Shown: one piece after another, positions 54,444 to 62,606 of the stretch
How the letters are laid out: each line of letters starts with the position of its first letter
Position numbering within the stretch: position 1 is the first letter of the stretch
From: PALSA-350 sp963794165
Lineage (GTDB): Bacteria > Acidobacteriota > Terriglobia > Terriglobales > Acidobacteriaceae
Assembly: GCA_963794165.1 (NCBI GenBank)
Contig: CAWCCT010000001.1
Span: 124,001 to 188,000, forward strand
Direction of reading: 5' to 3'
DNA: 64,000 nt
Position numbers and translations under genes: made by a program
The notes under the pieces: generated by a model
Databases searched by the model: none
The model's input: only the letters and a program-made list of their open reading frames with translations
Told to the model about the DNA's origin: nothing

Positions 54444-55229
54444 CTACCAGCGGAATCCGAAGGTTACCGGAAACATGCTGACAGTACCGGTCCCAATGTT
54501 GGTGCTCGAGTTCGCTGGGGAATCTACCCAGACATACCGCGCCTCGGCATAAAACTTCGCCTTACCGTCCGCATTGAGCTTGTAGGTGACGCCCGTGCCG
54601 ATGTTCACGCCACCCTGGTTGCTGGAGAAGTGGCTAAGCGTGACGCTAGCGTACTGCGGATAACAGCCGTAGAAATAGTCGCAGTAGGTACCCAGATATT
54701 CCGAATCAGTGAAGCTGGTGAGCTTGCGGTAAAATCCACCGCCTCCAGTCACGTAACCGCCGATGTGTCCACTGGTCTTGTAGTAGAAGATCGGATCCAG
54801 TGTCAACGACCACACGTGAACATTTCCATCCGGCTCACTTATATTCGTCAGCGTGCTGGTCGGAATATTCGCGTGGTTAAAGCCGTATTCGGCCAGCACA
54901 CCGATCCGGTTGTTGAACATCCAGCCACCGCCCAGATTGATGCTGTAGCCGACTGCCTGCCATGTAGTCGTATTGCCTGCCGGCACATTCAAACCCGCAC
55001 CCAGCTCAACTGCCAGGTGGTCGCTCAAGGAGTCGTTATGGTGAGTGTTGTAAGTCTGCCTGTTATATCCGCCCTGGTTGGGATACTGATCCTGCAGCAG
55101 GGTGTCAAAGGCTTCCTGGTTCTCCGCGCTCGAACTTACCTGCGCGTAACCACCGGGAACCATCAAGCAAGAGGAGAGGGCCGATACGATCACTGCGAAC
55201 CGAACAAAGGAGCCGGGACCCGACAACAT
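54444..55229 (-). CDS. Outer-membrane beta-barrel protein, OmpW-like topology
   Basis: This 261-aa protein has a signal peptide (FAVIVSALSSCLMVPGGYAQ). A short linker precedes alternating strands: LAVELGAGLNVPAG, YSINLGGGWMFNNRIGVLAEYGFNHANIP, HVWSLTLDPIFYYKTSGHIGGYVTGGGGFYRKL, GVNIGTGVTYKLNADGKAKFYAEARYVWVDSP and an end with MFPVTFGFRW. It contains two Cys in DYFYGCYP/EYLGTYC. Function is unknown; it is probably monocistronic and followed by a hairpin. Confidence 0.75.
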   Translation of the reverse strand: MLSGPGSFVRFAVIVSALSSCLMVPGGYAQVSSSAENQEAFDTLLQDQYPNQGGYNRQTYNTHHNDSLSDHLAVELGAGLNVPAGNTTTWQAVGYSINLGGGWMFNNRIGVLAEYGFNHANIPTSTLTNISEPDGNVHVWSLTLDPIFYYKTSGHIGGYVTGGGGFYRKLTSFTDSEYLGTYCDYFYGCYPQYASVTLSHFSSNQGGVNIGTGVTYKLNADGKAKFYAEARYVWVDSPANSSTNIGTGTVSMFPVTFGFRW

Positions 55230-55391
55230 TGTGTAATCACCCTTGGGAAATGAGATTTAAGAGAGATCCCCAAACAAGACCTCTCCCTGTTAACACCTAT
55301 GTGACGCTTTTGATGCGCAGAAGTTTACAACCGAAGGCCGAAAGCGCTATTTGGCGTGTAACAGAGCCCCGGCGGTAACCAGGGCCCGTCA

Positions 55392-58343
55392 TTAGTGAAT
55401 GTCGAACTGCTCGGGATGCAGAGTGGGATCGCTTTTGACAATGATCGTCTTCCCGCTCATCTCCTCCAGCTCATTGAGCCAGCGAGCATTGGTCAACTTC
55501 AGTGTTTTGACAACTTCAGGGTGCACCCGCAGCAAGACATCCTGGCGCTCCAGGTGACCCTGCATCTTGCGCATTTCAATATAGATTTCATTGCAAACCG
55601 TGGTCGGGCTCTTGACCATGCCGGTGCCGGCACAAATGGAGCACTGAATACTCAAAGTACGCTCCAGGGACTGCTTCACCCGTTTGCGCGTAATCGCAAC
55701 CAGGCCGAAGTCATTAAACTGAAGCACTTTGGAGGGCGCACGATCCGACTTCAGCTCCTCCTCCAGAGCCTGCATTACTTTGTTCCGATTCTTGCGCTCA
55801 TCCATGTCGATAAAGTCGATCACGATGATGCCACCCAGGTCGCGCAGCCGAATCTGGCGAACGATCTCGGGGATGGCATCCAGATTGGTCTTGAGAATCG
55901 TGTCTTCCAAACGTGCCGTCTTGCCTACGTACTTGCCGGTGTTGATGTCAATGGCCACCAGCGCCTCGGTCTGATTGATGACAATCGATCCGCCAGACTT
56001 GAGCCACACTTTGGACTTGAGTGCCTTGGTGATTTCGTCCTGGATGCCGAACTGTTCAAACAGCGGAGTTTCCTTGGTGTACAGCTTGACGCGCCGCACC
56101 AGCGAGGGCTGGAAACGATTGAGGAAGCGAACGATGCGCTCGTACTCCACCTCGGTGTCGACCCAGATGGTAGAAAAATTATCACTCACCTGGTCGCGCA
56201 GAATGCGCTCCACCAGGTTCAGGTCGTGATAGATAAGCGCCGGTGCCTTGGCCGTATCGGAACGCTGCTTGATCTCGGTCCAAAGACTGATCAGGAAGCG
56301 AATATCCGCGCGCAGATCGTCTTCGCTGGCGCCGTCTGCCGCGGTGCGGACAATAAAGCCGCCGCTGACGGTTCCCTTTTCGCTGATCAGAATGCGCTTC
56401 AGACGCTGGCGCTCGTCGTCAGATGAAATCTTCCGCGACACACCTACATGATTCACCGTCGGCATGAAGACCAGAAAGCGCCCGGGGAGCGCGATGTGAC
56501 TGGTAATGCGCGCACCCTTCTTCGCAATCGGCTCCTTGGCAATCTGCACCAGGATTTCCTGCCCCTGCTTCAACAGCTCACTGATGATCGGCAGGTCGCT
56601 GGTCTGGGCGTTCTGCCGGCGTCCATTGTGACGTCGGCGGCCATCGTTGCGCTGCCCACGCCCTCCGCGCCGCTGATCGTCGCGTGGTCGGCGGGCCGGC
56701 TGCCCCGCCACAGCGGCTACTTGCCCTTCTTCTGCTTCGGTCTCCTCTACTCCCTCGGCGGCTTCCAGCTCGTCCTCTGCCTCTTCCTCCTCTACCAGCA
56801 TGCCGGTAGCATCGCTGTCCGTACGCTGATCGAGATGTGCATCGCGCACCATGTCGCCGATCGCGCTGCCCACCGAAACCTCCTGATCCAGGGTCTCCTC
56901 TTCCAGTTCCTGCAGGTCGTGGTCTTCGCTTTCGACGTACAGAGGCGTAAAGTCGTACTCCTCTTCGTCGGTGACCTCTTCCTCCTCCACCAGCCCGACT
57001 TCCGGGGTTCCGTCTCCTAGATCCTCCTCGAGATCGTCGAAGTCCGTCTCCGGCTCCAACAAGCCCGGGGCCGGCGCGGCGAAGTGAGTTTGCTCGTGGC
57101 TATTGGCCTCAGGCCGCAGGTCCGCAGGCTCCGGCACGGATTCTTCAACATCGAAGGATTCTTCGACGTCCAGGGATTCTTCGACCTCTACGACCAGCTC
57201 TTCCTCCTCGACCACGCTGAACGGAGCGGCAAAACGAAACTCACTCGGCGCGGAAGGATCGACACGATACGAGGCTGAAGCCTCCTCGGGCTCAAACTCG
57301 GCCGCCGCCGCCAACGGCTCGTCGGCGAGGCTGGCCAGGACTTCCTTTTCCGTGGTCTCTTCAGCCGCTTCCGCTTCAGGAGCAGGCGGTTGTTGAGCCA
57401 CCACTTCCTCGTAAGGCCCTGCTTCATGCAGCAAGGGGGGCTCATGGGCCGCGACGGGAATCGCCTCAGCTGCCTCTGGCTCTGCCTGGAAAGCAGGCTC
57501 AGCCACGGGCGCAACCACTTCGCTGTGGGAAGAAACCGGAGTCTCGGAGGAAGCACCGCGATAACGGGAGATGGATTCTCCAGGAAGCAGGCCATCGCCC
57601 TTCCATTCAATCGGAGTTTCGATCAGGGTCGAGGGCTTGGTCAGGATGACATTGGTTTTGGGATGTGGGACACGGCCTTCGAGCGGCTGCGCGGGTGTCC
57701 GGGCGGCGCTCTGACCGCCATACTTCGAAAGCGATTCGCCTGGAAGAGCAAACGCCACGGGTGGGCGCCTCTCGGCGACCTCCGGTTCTTCGACCGGTGA
57801 CTCGACCGGCCGGCGTACCTCGGCACGGCCCGGCGGCGTTTGTTCCTGAGCTACCTGCTGCCCCCCTTGCGGTGGCCGGAAGCCCTTACGGCGGCCCCGG
57901 CGGCCCCGCCAACGACGGGTTCCATCCTCAAACTCACCGGCCGGCTGACCAGCGGAAGCTGCGGGAGGACCTGCGGGGGCGCCGTTGCGCCGAGGAGCCT
58001 GCTCCTCTTCTGCGCTTGCTCCATGCGCGGCGCGAGGCGGGCGGTTTTGTGATTCTCGACCCTGGGGCGCTTCCCCATTTCCGGGAATGCGCTCGAATTC
58101 AGAAGAGTCTTCCTGCTCCTCCATGAAGTCGGTGACATAGAGAAACGCGTCGCGCTCCAGCCCTAGATCAACGAAGGCGGACTGCATCCCCGGAAGCACA
58201 CGGGTAACGCGGCCCTTGTAAATGGAACCGGCGAGCGTGTATTCGTTCTCCCGCTCGTAATAGACCTCTGTGAGTTGTTCGTCTTCGAGGATGGCCAGAC
58301 GCGTTTCATGTGGCGTACTGGAAATACAAATTTCTTTTGACAT
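55392..58343 (-). CDS. rne: Ribonuclease E/G with large disordered insertion
   Basis: This 983-aa protein ends with a standard Rne/Rng catalytic core (about 580-983): LPIISELLKQGQEILVQIAKEPIAKKG, LPGRFLVFMPTVNHVGVSRKI, VDTEVEYERIVRFL, IDFIDMDERKNRNKVM and the zinc-linker pair in QCSICAGTGMV. The N-terminus (MSKEICISSTPHETRLAI, GSIYKGRVTRVLPGMQSAFVDLG) is the first half of the S1 domain. Between residues about 72 and 577 lies a low-complexity insertion, Glu/Pro/Ala-rich then Arg/Gly-rich (GRGQRNDGRRRHNGRRQ). It cuts and matures RNA. It follows rodA with a small unknown gene between. Confidence 0.92.
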   Translation of the reverse strand: MSKEICISSTPHETRLAILEDEQLTEVYYERENEYTLAGSIYKGRVTRVLPGMQSAFVDLGLERDAFLYVTDFMEEQEDSSEFERIPGNGEAPQGRESQNRPPRAAHGASAEEEQAPRRNGAPAGPPAASAGQPAGEFEDGTRRWRGRRGRRKGFRPPQGGQQVAQEQTPPGRAEVRRPVESPVEEPEVAERRPPVAFALPGESLSKYGGQSAARTPAQPLEGRVPHPKTNVILTKPSTLIETPIEWKGDGLLPGESISRYRGASSETPVSSHSEVVAPVAEPAFQAEPEAAEAIPVAAHEPPLLHEAGPYEEVVAQQPPAPEAEAAEETTEKEVLASLADEPLAAAAEFEPEEASASYRVDPSAPSEFRFAAPFSVVEEEELVVEVEESLDVEESFDVEESVPEPADLRPEANSHEQTHFAAPAPGLLEPETDFDDLEEDLGDGTPEVGLVEEEEVTDEEEYDFTPLYVESEDHDLQELEEETLDQEVSVGSAIGDMVRDAHLDQRTDSDATGMLVEEEEAEDELEAAEGVEETEAEEGQVAAVAGQPARRPRDDQRRGGRGQRNDGRRRHNGRRQNAQTSDLPIISELLKQGQEILVQIAKEPIAKKGARITSHIALPGRFLVFMPTVNHVGVSRKISSDDERQRLKRILISEKGTVSGGFIVRTAADGASEDDLRADIRFLISLWTEIKQRSDTAKAPALIYHDLNLVERILRDQVSDNFSTIWVDTEVEYERIVRFLNRFQPSLVRRVKLYTKETPLFEQFGIQDEITKALKSKVWLKSGGSIVINQTEALVAIDINTGKYVGKTARLEDTILKTNLDAIPEIVRQIRLRDLGGIIVIDFIDMDERKNRNKVMQALEEELKSDRAPSKVLQFNDFGLVAITRKRVKQSLERTLSIQCSICAGTGMVKSPTTVCNEIYIEMRKMQGHLERQDVLLRVHPEVVKTLKLTNARWLNELEEMSGKTIIVKSDPTLHPEQFDIH

Positions 58344-58395
58344 GCTGCCTCTCCTGTCCGGCAGGTCTAACCTGGCGGACGGCCGGCGCGGCAGA

Positions 58396-58653
58396 TCAGA
58401 GAGGAAGCTGCTGTTCCACTCCCGGAATGCCGGGGAGGATTAGGTCAGACGAAGAGAAAGCCTGGGCAAAGGCGCGTGATCCACGGGGGGGAATCCAGCG
58501 AAATTCTTTGTGCGGCGATACCGGGGCAACGTAGCAATGACCGGGACCGGTCGCTCTGTTGCCTGGCGTTCCAGGGCTGTCCGCGCGCAAAGAGTCGGTG
58601 ACCACTTCAGCCTTGATTTCAGGCGGGGTCGTTACCCTTCTTTGCGAGCTCAT
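58396..58653 (-). CDS. Small hypothetical protein between rodA and rne
   Basis: This 85-aa protein starts at ATG 58653 behind an AGGATTAGGA stretch. It is rich in Pro/Arg/Ser with a mildly hydrophobic C-terminus (AFAQAFSSSDLILPGIPGVEQQLPL). There is one Cys-His pair in GHCYVAPVSPHKEF. No family is recognised and no signal peptide is seen. Its position between cell-shape genes and rne may be operonic; it could also be a non-coding leader of rne. Confidence 0.4.
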   Translation of the reverse strand: MSSQRRVTTPPEIKAEVVTDSLRADSPGTPGNRATGPGHCYVAPVSPHKEFRWIPPRGSRAFAQAFSSSDLILPGIPGVEQQLPL

Positions 58654-58734
58654 TCCTAATCCTGCCCGACCTCGGTGATTCACCTGGCCGGCGTATCTAA
58701 AGTGCTGAAAAATCTAAGCCTCACTGACACCGCT

Positions 58735-59829
58735 CTAATTCACAAAGCGGCTCATGCGAACGTTCATCGCAATACCCAGAGCCAGAAACGTGAACAACAC
58801 CGAGGATCCCCCGTAACTCATTAAGGGTAAAGGGATGCCTGTGACCGGCATCAGTCCGATGACCATTCCGACGTTAACTGCAATCTGAAAGATGAGTACA
58901 GCGACCACGCCCATGATCAGGAACGTACCGGAAATATCCGCGGCTGTCTGAGCATTTTGAATCAAACGCGTCAATATGAGGAAGTATATCAGGAGTACAA
59001 ACACGGCGCCCACGAAGCCGTGTTCCTCGCAGAACGCGGCAAAGATGAAGTCCGTATAGGGAATCGGCAGAAAGTCCCCTTGCGTCTGCGTCCCTTTGGT
59101 CGCCCCCCTACCCCAAACTCCTCCGTCCCCCACCGCGATCAGCGACTGCTTCACCTGGTACCCGCTACCCTTGGGATCCGTGTCCGGGTTCAGAAAGCTG
59201 GTGAGGCGCTGCTTCTGGTAAGGCTTGAGCACCTTGGCCCACACGGGAACCACTAGGATGAGGCCGGCGGTGATCAGGATGAGCGCCTTCTTCCACTCCA
59301 GGCCGCCCAAAAAGAGCCCGATGATCAGCACCGGGATGTAAGTAAGCGACGTTCCCAGGTCCGGTTGTTTGAGAACCAGAAGCATTGGCAGCCCGACCAT
59401 CAGGAAGGCCTTGAAGATATCGCTCCAGGTAAGGTCCCGCCCAGAGAGGTTCGAGAAGTATCGCGCCATGGCGACGATCAAGACCAGCTTGACCCACTCG
59501 GAGGGCTGGAAGTGAATCCCGCCGGGGAGCTTGATCCATCGCCGCCCGCCCATGACCTTGGTACCGACCGCTAATACCGCCACCAGCGAGATCAGGCAGA
59601 AGCCATAGATCCAGTGCACTGACTCGAGCAAACGGTGGTAATTGATCAGTGAAAAGATGAACATCGCCGCCAGGCCGCCAATGAGCCACAAGACCTGCTT
59701 GGTTTCAAACCCGACGAACTTGGTGTGCAAGGTGGCGCTATAGATCTCAAAGATGCTGATAATCGAGAGCAGCAGCACCAGGCCCAGGAGCAGCCAATCA
59801 AAATCGCGAAACGAGATAAACCGCCGCAT
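58735..59829 (-). CDS. rodA: Rod-shape peptidoglycan polymerase RodA
   Basis: This 364-aa SEDS-family membrane protein has about ten helices. Signature stretches are GGRRWIKLPGGIHFQPSEWVKLVLIVAMARYF, LLVLKQPDLGTSLTYIPVLIIGLFLGGLEWKK, GVWGRGATKGTQTQGDFLPIPYTDFIFAAFCEEHGFVGA and GIPLPLMSYGGSSVLF. RodA polymerises glycan strands together with PBP2 in the elongasome. It lies downstream of mrdA on the same strand, separated by a repeat element. Confidence 0.95.
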   Translation of the reverse strand: MRRFISFRDFDWLLLGLVLLLSIISIFEIYSATLHTKFVGFETKQVLWLIGGLAAMFIFSLINYHRLLESVHWIYGFCLISLVAVLAVGTKVMGGRRWIKLPGGIHFQPSEWVKLVLIVAMARYFSNLSGRDLTWSDIFKAFLMVGLPMLLVLKQPDLGTSLTYIPVLIIGLFLGGLEWKKALILITAGLILVVPVWAKVLKPYQKQRLTSFLNPDTDPKGSGYQVKQSLIAVGDGGVWGRGATKGTQTQGDFLPIPYTDFIFAAFCEEHGFVGAVFVLLIYFLILTRLIQNAQTAADISGTFLIMGVVAVLIFQIAVNVGMVIGLMPVTGIPLPLMSYGGSSVLFTFLALGIAMNVRMSRFVN

Positions 59830-59856
59830 GATGCTCCTCTCTTCCTGATCTTTTCA

Positions 59857-60015
59857 CTGAAGGGTACGGCCTTTAGGCCGTACGTAACTGCTTTGAGATG
59901 GACCCGGCTTTAGCCGCTGAGGGCCTCTCTGCCAACCAACATTCTTTTCCTCAGGGGCTAAAGCCCCAATATTTGGTCTTTCAACCGGACGGGCTAAAGC
60001 CCGTCCCCTTCAAAA
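59857..60015. repeat. Inverted-repeat element, family C copy 2
   Basis: The rodA-mrdA gap carries tgaagggtacggcctttaggccgtac (59858-59883, itself a perfect stem), cggctttagccgctgagggc (59905-59924), tcaggggctaaagcccca and gacgggctaaagcccgtcccc (59988-60008). The words aagggtacgg and ggctttagccgctgaggg match the element at 28838-28996. Confidence 0.75.
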
Positions 60016-60024
60016 CCATTCCAC

Positions 60025-62004
60025 TCATTGCGTCGGCACCGTGAAATGTCCGCCACGCATCGCCGAGCTGTCATCCTTTTTCGCTGCCACCGTGGCAAGC
60101 TTCGTGTTTGCCTCGGCCTCGGGGTTCTCTGACCACACCGCGCCTACTTCCACCTTCGAAGGCGCTTTGGCCTCCTCTAGCTGTAGGTTGTTATCCAGCC
60201 GGCGCTGCTTATCTACGAAGGCTTCGATGACACGCGCGGCCAGGGGGGCGGACGCCTCTGCTCCCCAACCCCCATGCTCCACCAGGACCACTACGGCAAT
60301 ATCCGGATTCCGGCGCGGGGCGATTCCGACAAACCAGGCGTTGGCGCGCTCAGCACCTGTGCCAAGACTCTTCATTCCGGCGCTGTGGTTCACCACCTGT
60401 GCTGTGCCTGTCTTGCCGGCAAAGTCGATATTTGCCAAATGAGACGCCGCCGCCGTGCCGCTATTGGTCGTGAGCGCCATGCCTTCGGTGATGGTCTCCC
60501 ATATTTCCGGACTGATCGGTATCGTCACGTCGCCACTGCCGGGATACGAATCATCGAGCGCCCGGCGATAATCGGCCGTTAGCTGATCGGCTTCCACAAC
60601 GTGGGGGCGCTTGAAGACGCCGCCGGACGCGATTCCCCCAATAGCCCGCACCAACTGGATCGGGCTGATGGCAACCGCCCCTTGCCCGATACCTACGGAG
60701 ATCGCTTCTCCCGCATACCATTTCTCGTGGAAGGTTTTCATCTTCCATTCTTCCGAGGGCATAACCCCGCTGACTTCCCCCGGTAGATCGATGCCCGTCT
60801 TCTGCCCTATCCCTACTTTGTGCGCCCAATAGGCAATCTTTTCGATGCCCAGCCGTGCGGCCAGGGTGTAGTAGTAGGTATCGCAGGAAAGCGGGATAGC
60901 GTGCAGAATGTCGACTGGCCCATGGCGCTTATCGCAAGCAAAGAAGCGCCCGTAAAACGTGGCCCCACCGGTGCAGTTCACCTTGAGATCCTGCGCCACA
61001 TTGCTTTCCAGGCCGGCCAGCGACATGATGATCTTGAAGGTGGATCCTGGCGCCAGCTGGGCCTGAATCGCTTTATCCAGCAGGGGGTGGCGAGGATCCG
61101 TGATGAGTTTGTTCCACTCGCCGCGGGAGACGCGCACGGAAAAATCATTGGGGTCGAAACTGGGCCGGGACACCAAAGCCAGCACCGCGCCGGTATGAGG
61201 GTCGATGGCCACGATGGCCCCATTCCGATCGCCCATGGCGGCCTCGGCGGCGCGCTGGATATCCAGGTCGATCGTCAATTTAAGACCCTGACCGGGCACC
61301 GCCGGTTCGCGGCCAAGGATGCCCACTTCCCTGCCATGGCTGTCGACAATAATGTCCTGGGAGCCGTCCTGGCCCCGCAGGAGTGAATCGTAGGATTGCT
61401 CCACACCCGATTTGCCCACCACGTCGCCCGGCTCGTAGTAAGCGAACCGTGGATCGTTCAACATGTCGTCACTCACCTCGCCGACGTACCCGATCAGGTT
61501 CGCCGCAAAGCCGTTGCGTGGATAAAGCCGCCGCTGCTCATCGATCGTTTCCAGCTCCGGGAGCTCGTCCCGATGAGACTCGATAAACTCCACCTCGTCC
61601 GGGGTGATGTCCTGCTTGAGCGGAATAGGTTGATACTTGGGCGCCAGCGCGTAGTGGGCCAGCGTGCTCTCCAACTGCTCCGTGGTCATGTGCAGTCCAC
61701 GGGAAATGAGCGGAAAGTCGGCGTGCAGGTCGCGGCCTGGCTCCCGCACCAGAAAACAGGAGACCGAGGGGTAGTTGTCCACCAGCAGGCGGCCTTCGCG
61801 GTCGAACAGCTTGCCCCGCGGCGCCAGGATAGGCACCTTGCGGATCCGGTTCTGCTCCGCCAGGATGCGGTAGTTCTGCGCTCCCACAACCTGGAGCCGC
61901 CACAGACCCGAGAGCAGCACCAGCAGAACCGCGACGATCACGTACTGCAAGATCGTCAGCTTATACGCCGGTAGTCTCTCTTCTTTGTTAAAAAATTGAT
62001 CCAT
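60025..62004 (-). CDS. mrdA: Penicillin-binding protein 2, elongation transpeptidase
   Basis: This 659-aa class B PBP has one N-terminal membrane anchor (ILQYVIVAVLLVLLSGLWRL) and a dimerisation/pedestal region (about 55-250). The transpeptidase domain has the catalytic Ser in APGSTFKIIM, a second motif in SCDTYYYTLA and KTGTAQ. It cross-links wall strands with RodA in the elongasome. The tail after the domain is Lys/Ala-rich. It is in the mreC-mreD-mrdA-rodA order. Confidence 0.95.
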   Translation of the reverse strand: MDQFFNKEERLPAYKLTILQYVIVAVLLVLLSGLWRLQVVGAQNYRILAEQNRIRKVPILAPRGKLFDREGRLLVDNYPSVSCFLVREPGRDLHADFPLISRGLHMTTEQLESTLAHYALAPKYQPIPLKQDITPDEVEFIESHRDELPELETIDEQRRLYPRNGFAANLIGYVGEVSDDMLNDPRFAYYEPGDVVGKSGVEQSYDSLLRGQDGSQDIIVDSHGREVGILGREPAVPGQGLKLTIDLDIQRAAEAAMGDRNGAIVAIDPHTGAVLALVSRPSFDPNDFSVRVSRGEWNKLITDPRHPLLDKAIQAQLAPGSTFKIIMSLAGLESNVAQDLKVNCTGGATFYGRFFACDKRHGPVDILHAIPLSCDTYYYTLAARLGIEKIAYWAHKVGIGQKTGIDLPGEVSGVMPSEEWKMKTFHEKWYAGEAISVGIGQGAVAISPIQLVRAIGGIASGGVFKRPHVVEADQLTADYRRALDDSYPGSGDVTIPISPEIWETITEGMALTTNSGTAAASHLANIDFAGKTGTAQVVNHSAGMKSLGTGAERANAWFVGIAPRRNPDIAVVVLVEHGGWGAEASAPLAARVIEAFVDKQRRLDNNLQLEEAKAPSKVEVGAVWSENPEAEANTKLATVAAKKDDSSAMRGGHFTVPTQ

Positions 62005-62048
62005 GTGCTTACTGTGACGTTTCTGCCATCGATTTGGTGCAAATTTCC

Positions 62049-62570
62049 TTAATCCCGGGGCCGGATCCGGTCCAGAATGTCGAAGAAAAACACACCCACT
62101 ATCGAGTTGATCACTGCCTTGATTACTTCATGCACCCAGTTGGTGGTGACATTGAACGCCAGCATGCGATGCATGATGAAGAGGTAGATCCCGATGTTCA
62201 ACAGCGTGAACGCGAAGTTGATCAGCAGCCGGGTCCCCGGATTCTCTACGTCGATCTTGACCCCCAGCGAGGCGGCAAAGAATCCCACTACGCATTGCGA
62301 GATCCCATTAATGCCCAGGGGACGGCTGGTCAGCGCATCCTGAACCAACCCGATAATGGCGCCCGTTACCGTGCCGGCGATCGGATTACGCCAGCCCACG
62401 GAGAAATAAATGGTTACCAGCAAGGGCAAGTCGACGATGTCGAACTTGGGTATGAATCGGGGAATCAGGGCCTGCAGAAAGATCGCCGTCAACGGCACCA
62501 GGATCACCACCGCGAGTGGATAGCGCTGTACATCCAGTTCCCGGCGCGCTACGGATGCCGACATTGCCAT
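62049..62570 (-). CDS. mreD: Rod-shape-determining protein MreD
   Basis: This 173-aa membrane protein has about five helices: VVILVPLTAIFLQALIPRF, VDLPLLVTIYFSVGW and ISQCVVGFFAASLG among them, and the family region RNPIAGTVTGAIIGLVQDALTSRPLGINGIS. MreD works with MreC and the PBP2-RodA pair. It begins 37 bases after the mreC stop and ends 45 bases before mrdA. Confidence 0.93.
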   Translation of the reverse strand: MAMSASVARRELDVQRYPLAVVILVPLTAIFLQALIPRFIPKFDIVDLPLLVTIYFSVGWRNPIAGTVTGAIIGLVQDALTSRPLGINGISQCVVGFFAASLGVKIDVENPGTRLLINFAFTLLNIGIYLFIMHRMLAFNVTTNWVHEVIKAVINSIVGVFFFDILDRIRPRD

Positions 62571-62606
62571 GCGAATCTTTCTCCTTTCCCTTAAAGTTGA
62601 TACTTG

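Noticed and set aside
55395..56426. A 343-aa plus-strand frame over rne
   Set aside because: It is antisense to the conserved catalytic core of RNase E and shows no domain signature.
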